A DNA stretch of 64,000 nucleotides from Bradyrhizobium sp. sGM-13 (GTDB lineage Bacteria; Pseudomonadota; Alphaproteobacteria; Rhizobiales; Xanthobacteraceae). Positions 33,394 through 41,671 of this stretch are shown here, in pieces (positions within the stretch are counted from its first letter, which is position 1; the number at the start of each line of letters is the position of its first letter). The stretch lies in NCBI RefSeq assembly GCF_018398875.1, contig NZ_JAGWDK010000005.1, positions 124,001 to 188,000 on the forward strand, given 5' to 3'. Below the pieces are notes generated by a model, which had not been told where the DNA came from, did not search any database, and was given only the letters and a program-made list of their open reading frames with translations. Position numbers and translations under genes: made by a program.

Positions 33394-33561
33394 CTAGGAT
33401 GTCCTTTTGACAAGTTGGCGACACGACAGTCCGGCCTCTATTTCTGTCCAGAAGCCGCAATGCGTTGGAGAGTTTGCATGCGCCCCGTGGTGTGTCGCAT
33501 GGAGTAGCAGCACAATCGTGATCGCCGCCAATGCAACGGAAGCGACAAAGATACGTATCAT
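33394..33561 (-). CDS. Possible 55-aa exported peptide
   Basis: Reads MIRIFVASVALAAITIVLLL, then HATHHGAHANSPTHCGFWTE and IEAGLSCRQLVKRTS. It has a signal-peptide-like N-terminus with A-H-A before the mature part, and two Cys that could pair. The ribosome site is weak (GGGA 15 nt upstream), which lowers confidence. Function unknown. Confidence 0.4.
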   Translation of the reverse strand: MIRIFVASVALAAITIVLLLHATHHGAHANSPTHCGFWTEIEAGLSCRQLVKRTS

Positions 33562-33604
33562 TGTGTGCGTAATTCCCAGTAAGAGCTATCGCCAAAGACA
33601 ACGA

Positions 33605-33637
33605 AGCCCCCTGAGAGATCATCTCCGGGGGCTTTTT
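33605..33637 (+). terminator. Orphan rho-independent terminator
   Basis: Stem AGCCCCC / GGGGGCT with an inner GAGA/TCTC extension, followed by TTTTT. No plus-strand gene is annotated upstream (33266-33604), so an unseen transcript, perhaps a small RNA antisense to the 55-aa ORF, may end here. Confidence 0.8.
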
Positions 33638-33821
33638 GGATCGTTGAGACTGGGTACATCCGCCAATCCCAACGATACTCGCTCTCGCAATCTCGCCACC
33701 TGATCATGTAAAGTATGTGGCAGCGGTGCGTCACCAGCGCGATCTTATTCCGTCAGAAAGCTGCGAGCGACGGCTCGCGTTTGTGCCAATCGGCGCGCCG
33801 ACGACGTTCACCGGGCGTGCT

Positions 33822-33950
33822 CTTGTCGATCCCAATGTTGCCGAACACCGTGACCGGGGTCGTCAAGAAGACCGGAGACGTAAGTTTAGCAGCGTAGTGG
33901 ATGCAGTGCGCTGCGTTCTTGATGTTCAGCGCCGCTGGGGCTTAAACACG
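33822..33950 (+). pseudogene. Relic of a class III adenylate/guanylate cyclase domain
   Basis: Three short blocks in shifting frames: LVDPNVAEHRDRG, then VVKKTGDV, then SSVVDAVRCVLDVQRR. They match the order in Bradyrhizobium class III cyclases (VDPxIAEHRGRIVKTTGDGxLVEFASVVDAVRCAVEIQRR). The segment with the catalytic Asp region (GDGLLVEF) has been deleted between the second and third blocks. A decayed fragment of about 130 bp. Confidence 0.5.
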
Positions 33951-34085
33951 CGGTGCCGAGCCTCGGGCATTGTCCTAATCAGTACACTCGCGAAGGCAAA
34001 TTAGGGCACGCTCCGACGCGACCGTCACGAGGCGCGCGCCAACCTTGGCGCTCATGGCCCGCGTGCACTAACCGACCAGACCGAA

Positions 34086-34313
34086 TCAAGATCGTGGATC
34101 TGATTGGCGACGTCCGTGCCTCCAATAGCGTTCGCGCCCATAAAGAAACGCCAGCAGCCAAAGAAGGCTACCCATGGCGAGCCAGAGCAGTCCGGTGACA
34201 GCATCCTGACTGAACTCCAGCTTCTCGAAAGCCGGCCACATCCACCAGCCGCCCCGGATCAGGAGCGCGAGCCATACGAGCATCAACATATGCCAAAGGA
34301 CGAATCTCACCAT
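34086..34313 (-). CDS. Small two-helix membrane protein downstream of the Nramp-like gene
   Basis: 75 aa from ATG 34313 (MVRFVLWHMLMLVWLALLIR). A TTG start at 34367 that overlaps the end of the upstream gene is the alternative. Two transmembrane helices (VLWHMLMLVWLALLIRGGWW and VTGLLWLAMGSLLWLLAFLY) and a basic tail. It directly follows the transporter gene on the same strand (43 bp after its stop, or overlapping), so it is likely an accessory subunit or assembly partner. Function unknown. Confidence 0.55.
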   Translation of the reverse strand: MVRFVLWHMLMLVWLALLIRGGWWMWPAFEKLEFSQDAVTGLLWLAMGSLLWLLAFLYGRERYWRHGRRQSDPRS

Positions 34314-34356
34314 CGCCTGATCGCGAACCGCAAGTACCGATTCTCCCGTCGCTCCG

Positions 34357-35859
34357 TCACGCTGCAAACCGCTTCATGATGTCAGCCCAAGAGTAGTACG
34401 CCCAATAGCCGACGGACAGGAGGCCCGTGACGAAGCTGAACCAGAGGATAATGGCGTTCAGCGTACTGACCCTAAACTCCGGCGGCAGACGACGGTTATT
34501 GATCATCATGATCTGCAGCGAACCGATCGAGCGGTAGACCACAGCCGCCACAGCCACCATTAGCCACATGAAGAACGGCTGTTGCTGTAGGATCAGATAG
34601 AAGCCTGCCAAGACCGCGACGGTTACCACAATGAAGTACCACACGCGGTAAGGAATCTTGTCTTCTAGATTGGTGGTCACAGCGATCGCATCGGTCGTGG
34701 TGCGGCCGACGAAGGTGTCATAAAACGGGAACTGGGCGTCGTAAAGCGTGACCATGATGACGATCAGCATTAATGCCCCAGCGGCCGGACCGAGAACGCC
34801 CTGTGCCACGATCGCCATCTGCAGCGGCACCTCCACGCCGGTCGGCACCTTGCCGGTATTCAGGAACTCGTTGTGGAGGTAGGCATAGCCGGCGACAGAG
34901 TAGAGATAGGTCATGATCAAGCCACCGATGATCGCCCACCATACGACAAGGCTCAAGCCGCCCAGCCGGACCCACTGCTTCATCTTGGCGACTTCCTGCG
35001 GGTCGTTGCTGTTCCAGCGTATCTCTTCGGCAGTAATCCGCTCGGGCGGTCTCAGGAGGCCCGTGACCTGACCCGCGTAGCGGCCCATGCCCCATCCTGC
35101 CGCGACGACCCAAAAGCTGACCCACATCAGGCTGCCGCCGGGCTGATTGTAGAGCGCAACGATATCGAGCGGCGTAACACTCTTAGTCCATTCCGGCGAA
35201 AAGAATAGAAGCCCCAAATAGGCCTGCAGAATCGTAATGTAGTCGGCGGCTTTGGCGGCAATGACAGTGATCGCCAGGACCAGGGCGATATTCAGAAACA
35301 TGATGACCTTGAAGAACCATTCGAGAAACGCGTAGGTGCGGTTAGAAAAGTAGAAGACAACGAGAACCAGCACGAGGGCCAGCACGGCCCAGATGTATTG
35401 CGGCGGCAACGCCTGGCCAAAAAGGGTCCAGCCCTGAGGCGTGGAAATGCCGGTGAACCTTTGCGCAGCGACGACCGCGCCTCCCATCCACGCCGGCCAC
35501 GCCCACGTCAGCACCGCGGCGATCGCCCAGAACCACGGCCAGAAGCCACGTGGTGCCAGCTCGTTGGTGCCGGCGAAGAACGACCGACCAGTGCAGCAGC
35601 TGTATTTGATGCACTCATATACCAGCGCCGTCTCGACGATGACGGAGATTACCAGCAACCAGTACCAACCGAGCGCCCCGCGTGCGGCCACGTTGGGCAG
35701 CAGGTAAGCCTCACCCCCACCGATCGAGATGCCGAAGTTGATGGCTTGGGGTCCCACTGCGGCAATGATGCCGCCAATCGTCAAAGGTAGCGGGTCTGGA
35801 ACATTCTGAAGAGCGCGCGGACCGCTGGTCTCACCGCTAGCTGCTGCAACTTCGGCCAT
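34357..35859 (-). CDS. Nramp-related membrane transporter without the canonical metal motif
   Basis: 500 aa from ATG 35859, which has AAGGGGGCG upstream. About 11-12 transmembrane helices. The first resembles Nramp TM1 in placement (IAAVGPQAINFGISIGGGEAYL), but the metal-binding DPGN is replaced by GGGE, and no MPH motif of TM6 is seen. Such Nramp-related proteins exist in many bacteria and probably do not carry Mn/Fe. The LeuT fold is likely; the substrate is unknown. A small membrane protein gene follows. Confidence 0.7.
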   Translation of the reverse strand: MAEVAAASGETSGPRALQNVPDPLPLTIGGIIAAVGPQAINFGISIGGGEAYLLPNVAARGALGWYWLLVISVIVETALVYECIKYSCCTGRSFFAGTNELAPRGFWPWFWAIAAVLTWAWPAWMGGAVVAAQRFTGISTPQGWTLFGQALPPQYIWAVLALVLVLVVFYFSNRTYAFLEWFFKVIMFLNIALVLAITVIAAKAADYITILQAYLGLLFFSPEWTKSVTPLDIVALYNQPGGSLMWVSFWVVAAGWGMGRYAGQVTGLLRPPERITAEEIRWNSNDPQEVAKMKQWVRLGGLSLVVWWAIIGGLIMTYLYSVAGYAYLHNEFLNTGKVPTGVEVPLQMAIVAQGVLGPAAGALMLIVIMVTLYDAQFPFYDTFVGRTTTDAIAVTTNLEDKIPYRVWYFIVVTVAVLAGFYLILQQQPFFMWLMVAVAAVVYRSIGSLQIMMINNRRLPPEFRVSTLNAIILWFSFVTGLLSVGYWAYYSWADIMKRFAA

Positions 35860-36003
35860 GTTCGCCCCCTTAGGTCCCTCGAAACGGGTGGGCACACGTC
35901 CAAATCTTGGGGAGGGTGCTCCCCAGACAGGCAGGTGTCAAGGCACGCGCAATGGGTATTGCCTCTTCCATCGGTTGTTTGCCCTCACGCAGTTCATCAG
36001 TTT

Positions 36004-36285
36004 CTAAGCAACGCGGACTAGCGGCGCACCGGGCTCGGCAATCCGAAAGGTGGGACGCGGTGGACAACAGGGCAACGGTTTCGGGCCTCTCCTGAGGCGC
36101 GTCGTCTTGAGCGCGAGCGCCTGAGATGGCTCCTGCCGCTCGGCCGTGTCGAGCTGGCGAAGATATCGCGCAAGGCTCCCTTCAAGCTGCGCCCGACACC
36201 TTGCGCAAAAAATGTGAGCTGCTTGAGAATCTCTATATTGTTGGTGGCGGAATGGCGCGCGAAAGAGCCGTGCGACAGCGGTCAT
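36004..36285 (-). CDS. Possible small Cys-containing protein
   Basis: 93 aa from ATG 36285, which has an excellent ribosome site (GGAGGGT, 4 nt before ATG). N-terminal part MTAVARLFRAPF, then FCARCRAQLEGSLARYLRQL (one CxxC and a helix); the C-terminal third is Pro/Arg-rich and looks less like real protein. It may be a gene whose end has decayed. Same strand as the Nramp-like gene 145 bp downstream. Confidence 0.4.
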   Translation of the reverse strand: MTAVARLFRAPFRHQQYRDSQAAHIFCARCRAQLEGSLARYLRQLDTAERQEPSQALALKTTRLRRGPKPLPCCPPRPTFRIAEPGAPLVRVA

Positions 36286-36399
36286 TACGACCCTCCATGC
36301 GTTTAGCCCGCCCATTTATAGCGCTGGGGCTCCGCATAGATGTGCGCTGGCTCACCAGTCGGCTCGACAAGACTTAACATTGCTACAGGAAATTTCGCC

Positions 36400-36838
36400 C
36401 TAATGCGTCCGTTCGCCCGGCGCGAACTCGCCGTCGTGCTGGATGGAGGCGCTGTCGACATATTGCACGTCGACCGAGGAATACACGATGCTGCGGTTGC
36501 GGCCGAGGCGCTTTGCCTCGTAGAGGGCGGTGTCGGCTTCTCCCACCAGCGCGGCCTCGTCGACTGTCGAACGGGTTTTTGCCGCAACGCCTGCGCTGAT
36601 GGTGATGTAGCCGCGGCTCGAGCCCGTGTTCGGAATGCCGAGCGCCCGAACCGTCAGCCGGATGGCTTCGGCAACCTTCATTGCATCGTCTTCCGAGCTG
36701 TTCGGCAGCACGACGGCGAATTCCTCGCCGCCATAGCGCGCGGACAGGCCTGACGTGTTGTTGGTCGCATTGCCGATGGCTTTTGCAACCGCCTGCAGGC
36801 AACGGTCGCCGGCCTGATGCCCATAGGTGTCGTTGTAG
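36400..36838 (-). pseudogene. 3' remnant of a diguanylate cyclase (GGDEF domain)
   Basis: From the junction near 36838 the minus strand reads YNDTYGHQAGDRCLQAVAKA, ARYGGEEFAVVLP (the GGEEF active site), ISAGVAA and DTALYEAKRLGRN, the last ~145 residues of a GGDEF domain. The first part of the domain and everything before it is missing: the usual LDID-x-F-K before YND is replaced by unrelated sequence. The open frame continues to 36882 only by chance, into the neighbouring remnant. Confidence 0.8.
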
Positions 36839-36846
36839 CCTCGTGC

Positions 36847-37149
36847 ATCGAGCGCGACGACCTGATCCGCCTGATCGCCCATGTGATCGCGTGCCCCGAG
36901 ATCTCAGGACCGGTCAACGCGACGGCGCCGATCCCGGTCACCAATCTAACATTCACCGAAGAGCTTGGCCGACGCCTGCGCCGGCCTGCGATGTTCCGCA
37001 TCCCCTGCGGGCTGTTGCGCCGTGTCGGCGCCGATTTCGCCAATGAATTGCTGCTGGGCGGCCAGCGCGTGTTGCCGAACAAGGCGCTCCGCAACGGTTT
37101 TGTATTCCGGCATGAAATGCTGCGCAGCGCCTTCGAGGCGATCTTGTGA
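36847..37149 (+). pseudogene. 3' remnant of a TIGR01777-family epimerase (YfcH-like)
   Basis: Reads IERDDLIRLIAHVIACPEIS, GPVNATAPIPVTNLTFTEEL, RPAMFRIPCGLLRRVGADFA and a normal end (RHEMLRSAFEAIL). This is the C-terminal third of TIGR01777 SDR proteins, including the DUF1731 domain. The NAD-binding N-terminal two thirds are absent. It meets the GGDEF remnant head to head: each gene has lost its 5' part at the same point, so a rearrangement joined them. Confidence 0.8.
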
Positions 37150-37176
37150 GGAGGATAGTGACCCACCAGCCAGCCG

Positions 37177-38694
37177 TCACCGCGGTAGTTTCGCGATCGC
37201 CTGGCTGAGTTCGTGAATTTCGTAGGGCTTGCGCAGAATCGGAAAGTCGCCGCGCACGTTCCGCGCGGAATCGCTATAGCCGCTGGTCAGGAGGATCGGC
37301 AGTCCGGGTCTGACGGCCTTCAAGTGGCGCGCCAGACCGAGGCCGTCCATTTTGCCGGGCATCACGATGTCGGAGAAGACGAGGTCTATCCTGTCGAGTT
37401 CGATTTCGCGCAACGCGGCTTCGGCGCTCGCCACCCTGCGCACGGTGTAGCCGAGCTGTTCGAGCAGACCGGTGCTGACGGCTGCAACGTCCGGATTATC
37501 CTCCACCAGCAGCACGGTGCCGCTTCCGCCGGTTTCGACCGCGTCGACATCCTCCGCCGCGTCAGCGGCCTCCTTTCGCGGCAGCAGGATTGTGATCTTC
37601 GTGCCCTTGCCGAGTTCGCTCGCCACCTTGACCGTTCCGCCGGCCTGATGGGCGAAGCCGTGAACCTGCGATAGTCCGAGACCCGTGCCCTTGCCGATCG
37701 GCTTGGTGGTGAAGAAGGGATCGAAGATTTTGCCGAGCACATCGGGCGCGATGCCGGTGCCGGTATCCTCCACCGAGATCGCGACATATTCTGTATCGGC
37801 CTCGCCTGGCGCCTCGTTGCGCGCCGATATCGTGATGACGCCGCCGCCGGGCATGGCGTCGCGCGCGTTGATGACGAGGTTGACCAACGCCGTCTCGAAC
37901 TCGGTGACGTCGACCATCACCGGCCAGACGCCCGGGTCCATGTCGAGTTGCAAGCTCACCACGTTGCCGACGCCGCTGTCGAGCACCTCGCGCATCGCAT
38001 CGATCCGTTCGGCGACGTCGACGACCTGCGGATTGACGCTCTGCCGACGCGCGAATGTCAGCAACTGGCTGGTGAGGGAGGCGCCGCGTTTGGTCGCTCC
38101 TTCGATCGCCGATAGCGCCCGCAGGCACCTGGGATCGTGGCCCACCGCTTTCTTCAACGTGTGAAGACTGCCGCTGACGATCATGAGCAGATTATTGAAG
38201 TCGTGCGCCACGCCGCCGGTCAGTTGGCCGAGCGCATCGAACTTCTGCGATTCCGCGAGCTGCTGGTGCATCCGTTCGAGCTTGAGCTGGGCTTCGCGGC
38301 GCTCGGTAATGTCCCGGGTGATTTTAGCGAAGCCGACGAGCTCGCCGTCTTCGTAAATGGGATCGATGACAACGCTGGCCCAGAAGAACGTGCCGTCCTT
38401 GCGAACGCGCCAGCCATCCTCCTCGTAGCGCCCCTGTTCCCGAGCAATGCGCAAGGCGCGAAGCGGCTTGCCATTCGCGCGGTCGACTTCGGTATAAAAA
38501 CAGGAAAAATGCTGTCCGATGATTTCGGCGGGCGCGTAACCCTTGATCCGCTGGCCGCCTATATTCCAACTCGTGATGATTCCGGCTGGATCCAGCATGT
38601 AAAGCGCATAGTCGGAAACGCCTTCGACCAAGAGTCGGAAATTGCGTTGGCTTTCGAATAGATCCCTTTGCTGTTGCTGATCTTTTTTCGACAT
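37177..38694 (-). CDS. PAS hybrid histidine kinase with receiver domain, predicted EcfG-controlled
   Basis: 505 aa. One PAS domain (LLVEGVSDYALYMLDPAGII, PAC end AKITRDITERR), HisKA (GGVAHDFNNLL), HATPase (NLVINARDAMPG; DTGTGIAP; GKGTGLGLS) and a C-terminal receiver (VEDNPDVAA; Asp in DLVFSDIVMPG; Lys in LRKPY). Cytoplasmic. Same architecture and ~50% visible identity in the kinase core to the kinase at 24055. A perfect EcfG promoter lies 26 bp upstream of the ATG, so it is probably made under general stress; whether it feeds into that pathway is unknown. Confidence 0.93.
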   Translation of the reverse strand: MSKKDQQQQRDLFESQRNFRLLVEGVSDYALYMLDPAGIITSWNIGGQRIKGYAPAEIIGQHFSCFYTEVDRANGKPLRALRIAREQGRYEEDGWRVRKDGTFFWASVVIDPIYEDGELVGFAKITRDITERREAQLKLERMHQQLAESQKFDALGQLTGGVAHDFNNLLMIVSGSLHTLKKAVGHDPRCLRALSAIEGATKRGASLTSQLLTFARRQSVNPQVVDVAERIDAMREVLDSGVGNVVSLQLDMDPGVWPVMVDVTEFETALVNLVINARDAMPGGGVITISARNEAPGEADTEYVAISVEDTGTGIAPDVLGKIFDPFFTTKPIGKGTGLGLSQVHGFAHQAGGTVKVASELGKGTKITILLPRKEAADAAEDVDAVETGGSGTVLLVEDNPDVAAVSTGLLEQLGYTVRRVASAEAALREIELDRIDLVFSDIVMPGKMDGLGLARHLKAVRPGLPILLTSGYSDSARNVRGDFPILRKPYEIHELSQAIAKLPR

Positions 38695-38719
38695 CCGACC
38701 TGCCCATTTAACTGGCGCA

Positions 38720-38744
38720 AACGCTTGTCCTGTCGATTGGTTCC
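38720..38744 (-). promoter_or_regulatory. Predicted EcfG promoter of the hybrid kinase gene
   Basis: On the minus strand GGAAC (38744-38740) and CGTT (38723-38720) with a 16-bp spacer: a perfect consensus match. The ATG is at 38694, leaving a leader of about 20 nt. Confidence 0.65.
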
Positions 38745-38776
38745 ACGGTCGGTGGGCTTTTTAACGAAATGGTGGG

Positions 38777-39655
38777 TTACCGCGCGGCGGCCACGCTTCT
38801 GAACGTCGCCGCCAGCGTCCGCAGCGCCGCGAGCTTGGCTGGGTCGCTGACCTTCGAGTGCAGCATCACCTTTGAGGAAGCGAGCCGCGGCAGTCCTTCG
38901 GCCGGCCCGATATCGACCAGGCCCGGTGGCGCAATCCGGTGGGCCAGTGGCGCTACCGCGAGGCCGGCCAATGCCGCGGCGGCCACGGCGGTGACGCCGC
39001 CGCCGACAAAGCTCTCGCTCCAGGCGATGCCGGCCTTGTCGAGGGCACGGACGGCGAGCGCGCGTACGCCGCAGGGCGGCGCCAGCACCGCCAGCGGCAG
39101 CGTTTCGCCGCTGCGCCAGGTGAGACTTTTGGCGGCAAACCAGCCGAAGCCGTCTTCAGTGAGCTTCTCGCCGCCGCGGCGGCTGCCTTCCTGGCGGACC
39201 ACCACGGCATCGAATTCGCCGGCATCATAGGCGTCGAGCATCTGGCGCGAGAAGCCGATGGTCACGGAAAGCGCCAGTTGCGGCGACACCGCGTGCAGCC
39301 GTTCGAGCAGCGGCACCAGTTCGGGGCCTGCGGCGTGATCGGAGATCCCGAGCGACAATTGCGGACGCGTGGGCTTATCGTCCGACAGCGCACGGTCATG
39401 CGCCTCGATCAGCGCGCGGGCGTGGGACAGGAATGCCGCGCCCTCGGCGGTCAGCGCGACGGTGCGCGGCGAGCGCTCGACCAGCCGCCGGCCCACCACG
39501 CTCTCCAGCCGTTGCAGCTTCATGCTGACGGCGGCCTGCGTCGTGCCAAGCGCTTCGGCGGCGCGGGTAAAGCCTTGTAGTTCGGCGACCAGCAGGAACG
39601 CCCGCACCGTATCGATATCGAGCGTGCTCACGGCATCATCAACATATCTTATCAT
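38777..39655 (-). CDS. LysR-family regulator, divergent from a tautomerase gene
   Basis: 292 aa. N-terminal winged helix (TVRAFLLVAELQGFTRAAEA, AAVSMKLQRLESVVGRRL), then a periplasmic-binding-like effector domain. It is divergent from the tautomerase at 39748 with 92 bp between start codons, and a palindrome lies in that gap. The classical inference is that it controls the neighbour and itself in response to a substrate-like ligand. The ligand is unknown. Confidence 0.9.
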   Translation of the reverse strand: MIRYVDDAVSTLDIDTVRAFLLVAELQGFTRAAEALGTTQAAVSMKLQRLESVVGRRLVERSPRTVALTAEGAAFLSHARALIEAHDRALSDDKPTRPQLSLGISDHAAGPELVPLLERLHAVSPQLALSVTIGFSRQMLDAYDAGEFDAVVVRQEGSRRGGEKLTEDGFGWFAAKSLTWRSGETLPLAVLAPPCGVRALAVRALDKAGIAWSESFVGGGVTAVAAAALAGLAVAPLAHRIAPPGLVDIGPAEGLPRLASSKVMLHSKVSDPAKLAALRTLAATFRSVAAAR

Positions 39656-39676
39656 TGATATGAATGAAGATAAGAT
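39646..39676. promoter_or_regulatory. Candidate LysR-type operator
   Basis: Perfect 8-bp inverted repeat ATCTTATC (39646-39653) / GATAAGAT (39669-39676) with a 15-bp gap, overlapping the start of the LysR gene and upstream of the tautomerase. It is AT-rich in an otherwise GC-rich context. The T-N11-A core spacing is not exact, so this is a candidate only. Confidence 0.5.
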
Positions 39677-39747
39677 ACCAAAATGACGGCTGCGGGTCTA
39701 GCTAGAGCGAAGCGCAATGCCAGCGCGCCAACTCAAGGAGAACGACC

Positions 39748-40176
39748 ATGCCGCTCATCACCGTCACCTATTCCAGCGTGCGCAAGGCGCCGTCGCTGAA
39801 GGCCGAGATCGCGTCCGCTGTCAGCGATCTCACCGCGCGAATCCTGCGCAAGGATCCGAAGGTCACTGCTGTCATCGTGAAATCGGTCGATGCCGCCGAC
39901 TGGTTCGCCGGCGGCAAGTCGCTCGCCGAGCAGAGCCTCGCCAGTTTCTGGCTCGACGTTCACGTCAGCGAGGGCACCAACACCAAGGACGAGAAGGCGG
40001 CTTATCTCGCCGCGCTATTCCAGCGCATGGGCGAACTGCTCGGGCCGTTGCACGAGGAGAGCTACGCCCATGTCGATGAAGTGAAGGGCGATGCCTACGG
40101 CTTTGGCGGCCTCACCCAGGAGCGCCGCTACATCGCCGGCCTGCTCGAAGTCGCGCCGCGGAAGGCTGCGGCGTAA
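39748..40176 (+). CDS. Tautomerase-superfamily protein
   Basis: 142 aa. MPLITVTYSS gives an N-terminal Pro after Met removal, the catalytic base of 4-oxalocrotonate tautomerase-type enzymes. The beta-alpha-beta pattern repeats once: SLKAEIASAVSDLTARILRK, VIVKSVDAADWFAGG, FWLDVHVSEGTNTKDEKAAY, and a long final helix. That makes it a fused double-length type. Substrate unknown. It is under a divergent LysR regulator and followed by a strong hairpin. Confidence 0.8.
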   Translation: MPLITVTYSSVRKAPSLKAEIASAVSDLTARILRKDPKVTAVIVKSVDAADWFAGGKSLAEQSLASFWLDVHVSEGTNTKDEKAAYLAALFQRMGELLGPLHEESYAHVDEVKGDAYGFGGLTQERRYIAGLLEVAPRKAAA

Positions 40177-40188
40177 AAGATCGCCTGA

Positions 40189-40221
40189 CGAGCGGACGGC
40201 GCGCGCGGCGCCGTCCGCTCG
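40189..40221 (+). terminator. Very strong hairpin between convergent tautomerase genes
   Basis: Perfect 14-bp inverted repeat (CGAGCGGACGGCGC / GCGCCGTCCGCTCG) with a 5-nt loop, 12 bp after one stop codon and 7 bp before the end of the convergent gene. No T-run; likely a shared terminator. Confidence 0.75.
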
Positions 40222-40228
40222 GCTGCTG

Positions 40229-40645
40229 CTAGCGGGCGGACGTAGGGCTGGTTGCCAGCGGCGTGTGGTGGTCGCCGTATGCAAGCCCGCGTCCGAGTGA
40301 CCAGTCCACCGGCGTATTCTCGGAGAGCGCGATCATGATGTCGTCTGCGGAAAATCCGGCGCCGACGGCCCGATCCGCGATCCGCCGAAACAGGTTCTTC
40401 TTCTGATCGACCGTGCGCCCTGCGAGAAACAAAATCTCGATGATCGACGCATCCGGTGTGCGCGCGACATCCGGGAACGTCGGGTCAATGAACATCATTT
40501 CGCGCGCGTAGCTCGAAACGAGCTGAAACCGCTCCTCGGGCGGCACGCCGCAGGTCTCGACGAGATCCTCATGCACGGCGTCGGCGAGAGCGCAAATTCT
40601 GGCCGGTGCAAGATGGACCGGAACGGCGATACGGGCGAGGGGCAT
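40229..40645 (-). CDS. Tautomerase-superfamily protein (malonate-semialdehyde-decarboxylase-like)
   Basis: 138 aa. Pro2 is the putative catalytic base (MPLARIAVP). Later parts include DLVETCGVPPEERFQLVSSY, FIDPTFPDVARTPDASIIEI and KKNLFRRIADRAV, matching the MSAD/tautomerase_2 pattern. Probably acts on a small carbonyl or dienol acid. Divergent from the broken LysR gene at 40739, which was probably its regulator. Confidence 0.8.
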   Translation of the reverse strand: MPLARIAVPVHLAPARICALADAVHEDLVETCGVPPEERFQLVSSYAREMMFIDPTFPDVARTPDASIIEILFLAGRTVDQKKNLFRRIADRAVGAGFSADDIMIALSENTPVDWSLGRGLAYGDHHTPLATSPTSAR

Positions 40646-40738
40646 GGGAAGATCTCCAAGTTGCTGGGGACTCCGTCCTATTCATGCTAAGAGGGGAGAT
40701 AAACTCTCGATTTTGCGAAACACTGATACTGAAAAATC

Positions 40739-41626
40739 ATGAATATGATGCACCCGATGTCAGACCTCGCGGTCTTCGTCCGAACGGTCGATCTTGGGAG
40801 TTTTGCGGCCGTGGGCGCCGAAACCGAGCTGACCGCCTCGGGTGTCTCCCGGATCGTGACGAGACTGGAGCGCCGCATCGGGGCCAAGCTGCTGCATCGG
40901 ACGACGCGGCGGCTGGTGCTGACGCAGGAGGGCGAAACGTTCCTGGTTCACGCGAGAAGTATCCTGTCTGCGGTCGAGGCAGCCGAAGCCGATGTCGCCT
41001 CGGTTCATGGACGTCCGCGGGGCCATCTGCGGATCAACAGCGGCACCGCTTTCGCAAGACACCGGCTTGCGCGACTGCTGCCGCAGTTCATGGACCAGTT
41101 TCCCGAAATCGCGGTCGAGCTTTCGGTGAGCGATCACCGCATCGATCCGATCGCCGACCAGGTGGACGTCACGATTCGGGTCGGCCCGCTTGGCGATAGC
41201 GGGCTGATCGCGGTTCGCCTCGGCGAAGTCAGGCGCGTCATCGCCGGCAGCCCGGGGTATCTGGAGCGCTATGGCATCCCCGAACAAGCCGCCGATCTCG
41301 CCCGGCACAATTGCCTGCAGCTCAGCGGCTTCTCGCGGCTCGCGTAATGGCCGATGTTCGATCAAGGCAAACGGATGGTGCCGGTGAAAGGATCGATCCG
41401 CTCTGATAGCGCCGATTTCCTGCTCGACCTTGCGCTCGGCGGCGCAGGTCTCGTCCGGTTTGGCGACTTTCTGGGGGAGGCGGCCGTGAAGGACGGCAGG
41501 CTGGTGCCGGTGCTGTCGCACTGCCATGATTCCGATCCGCAACCGCTCACGGCCCTGATCCTGCCGGGGCGGCAAACCATCCCGCGGGTCCGGGCTTTCG
41601 TTGAGTTCCTTAAAGCAAACATTTGA
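40739..41626 (+). pseudogene. LysR-family regulator interrupted by an in-frame stop
   Basis: The winged helix (SDLAVFVRTVDLGSFAAVGA, GVSRIVTRLERRIGAKLLHR) and most of the effector domain are intact to GFSRLA. A TAA follows (41345-41347), and the same frame continues WPMFDQGKRMVPVKG to a normal C-terminus (RVRAFVEFLKANI) at 41626. Without that one codon it would be an ordinary 295-aa LysR protein. The truncated product keeps its DNA-binding domain but loses the last ~90 residues. The tautomerase at 40229 may now be uncontrolled. Confidence 0.75.
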
Positions 41627-41671
41627 CGGCTGTTGGACAGCCGCTTCCGCGCGCACCCGCGGCTCTTCGCT

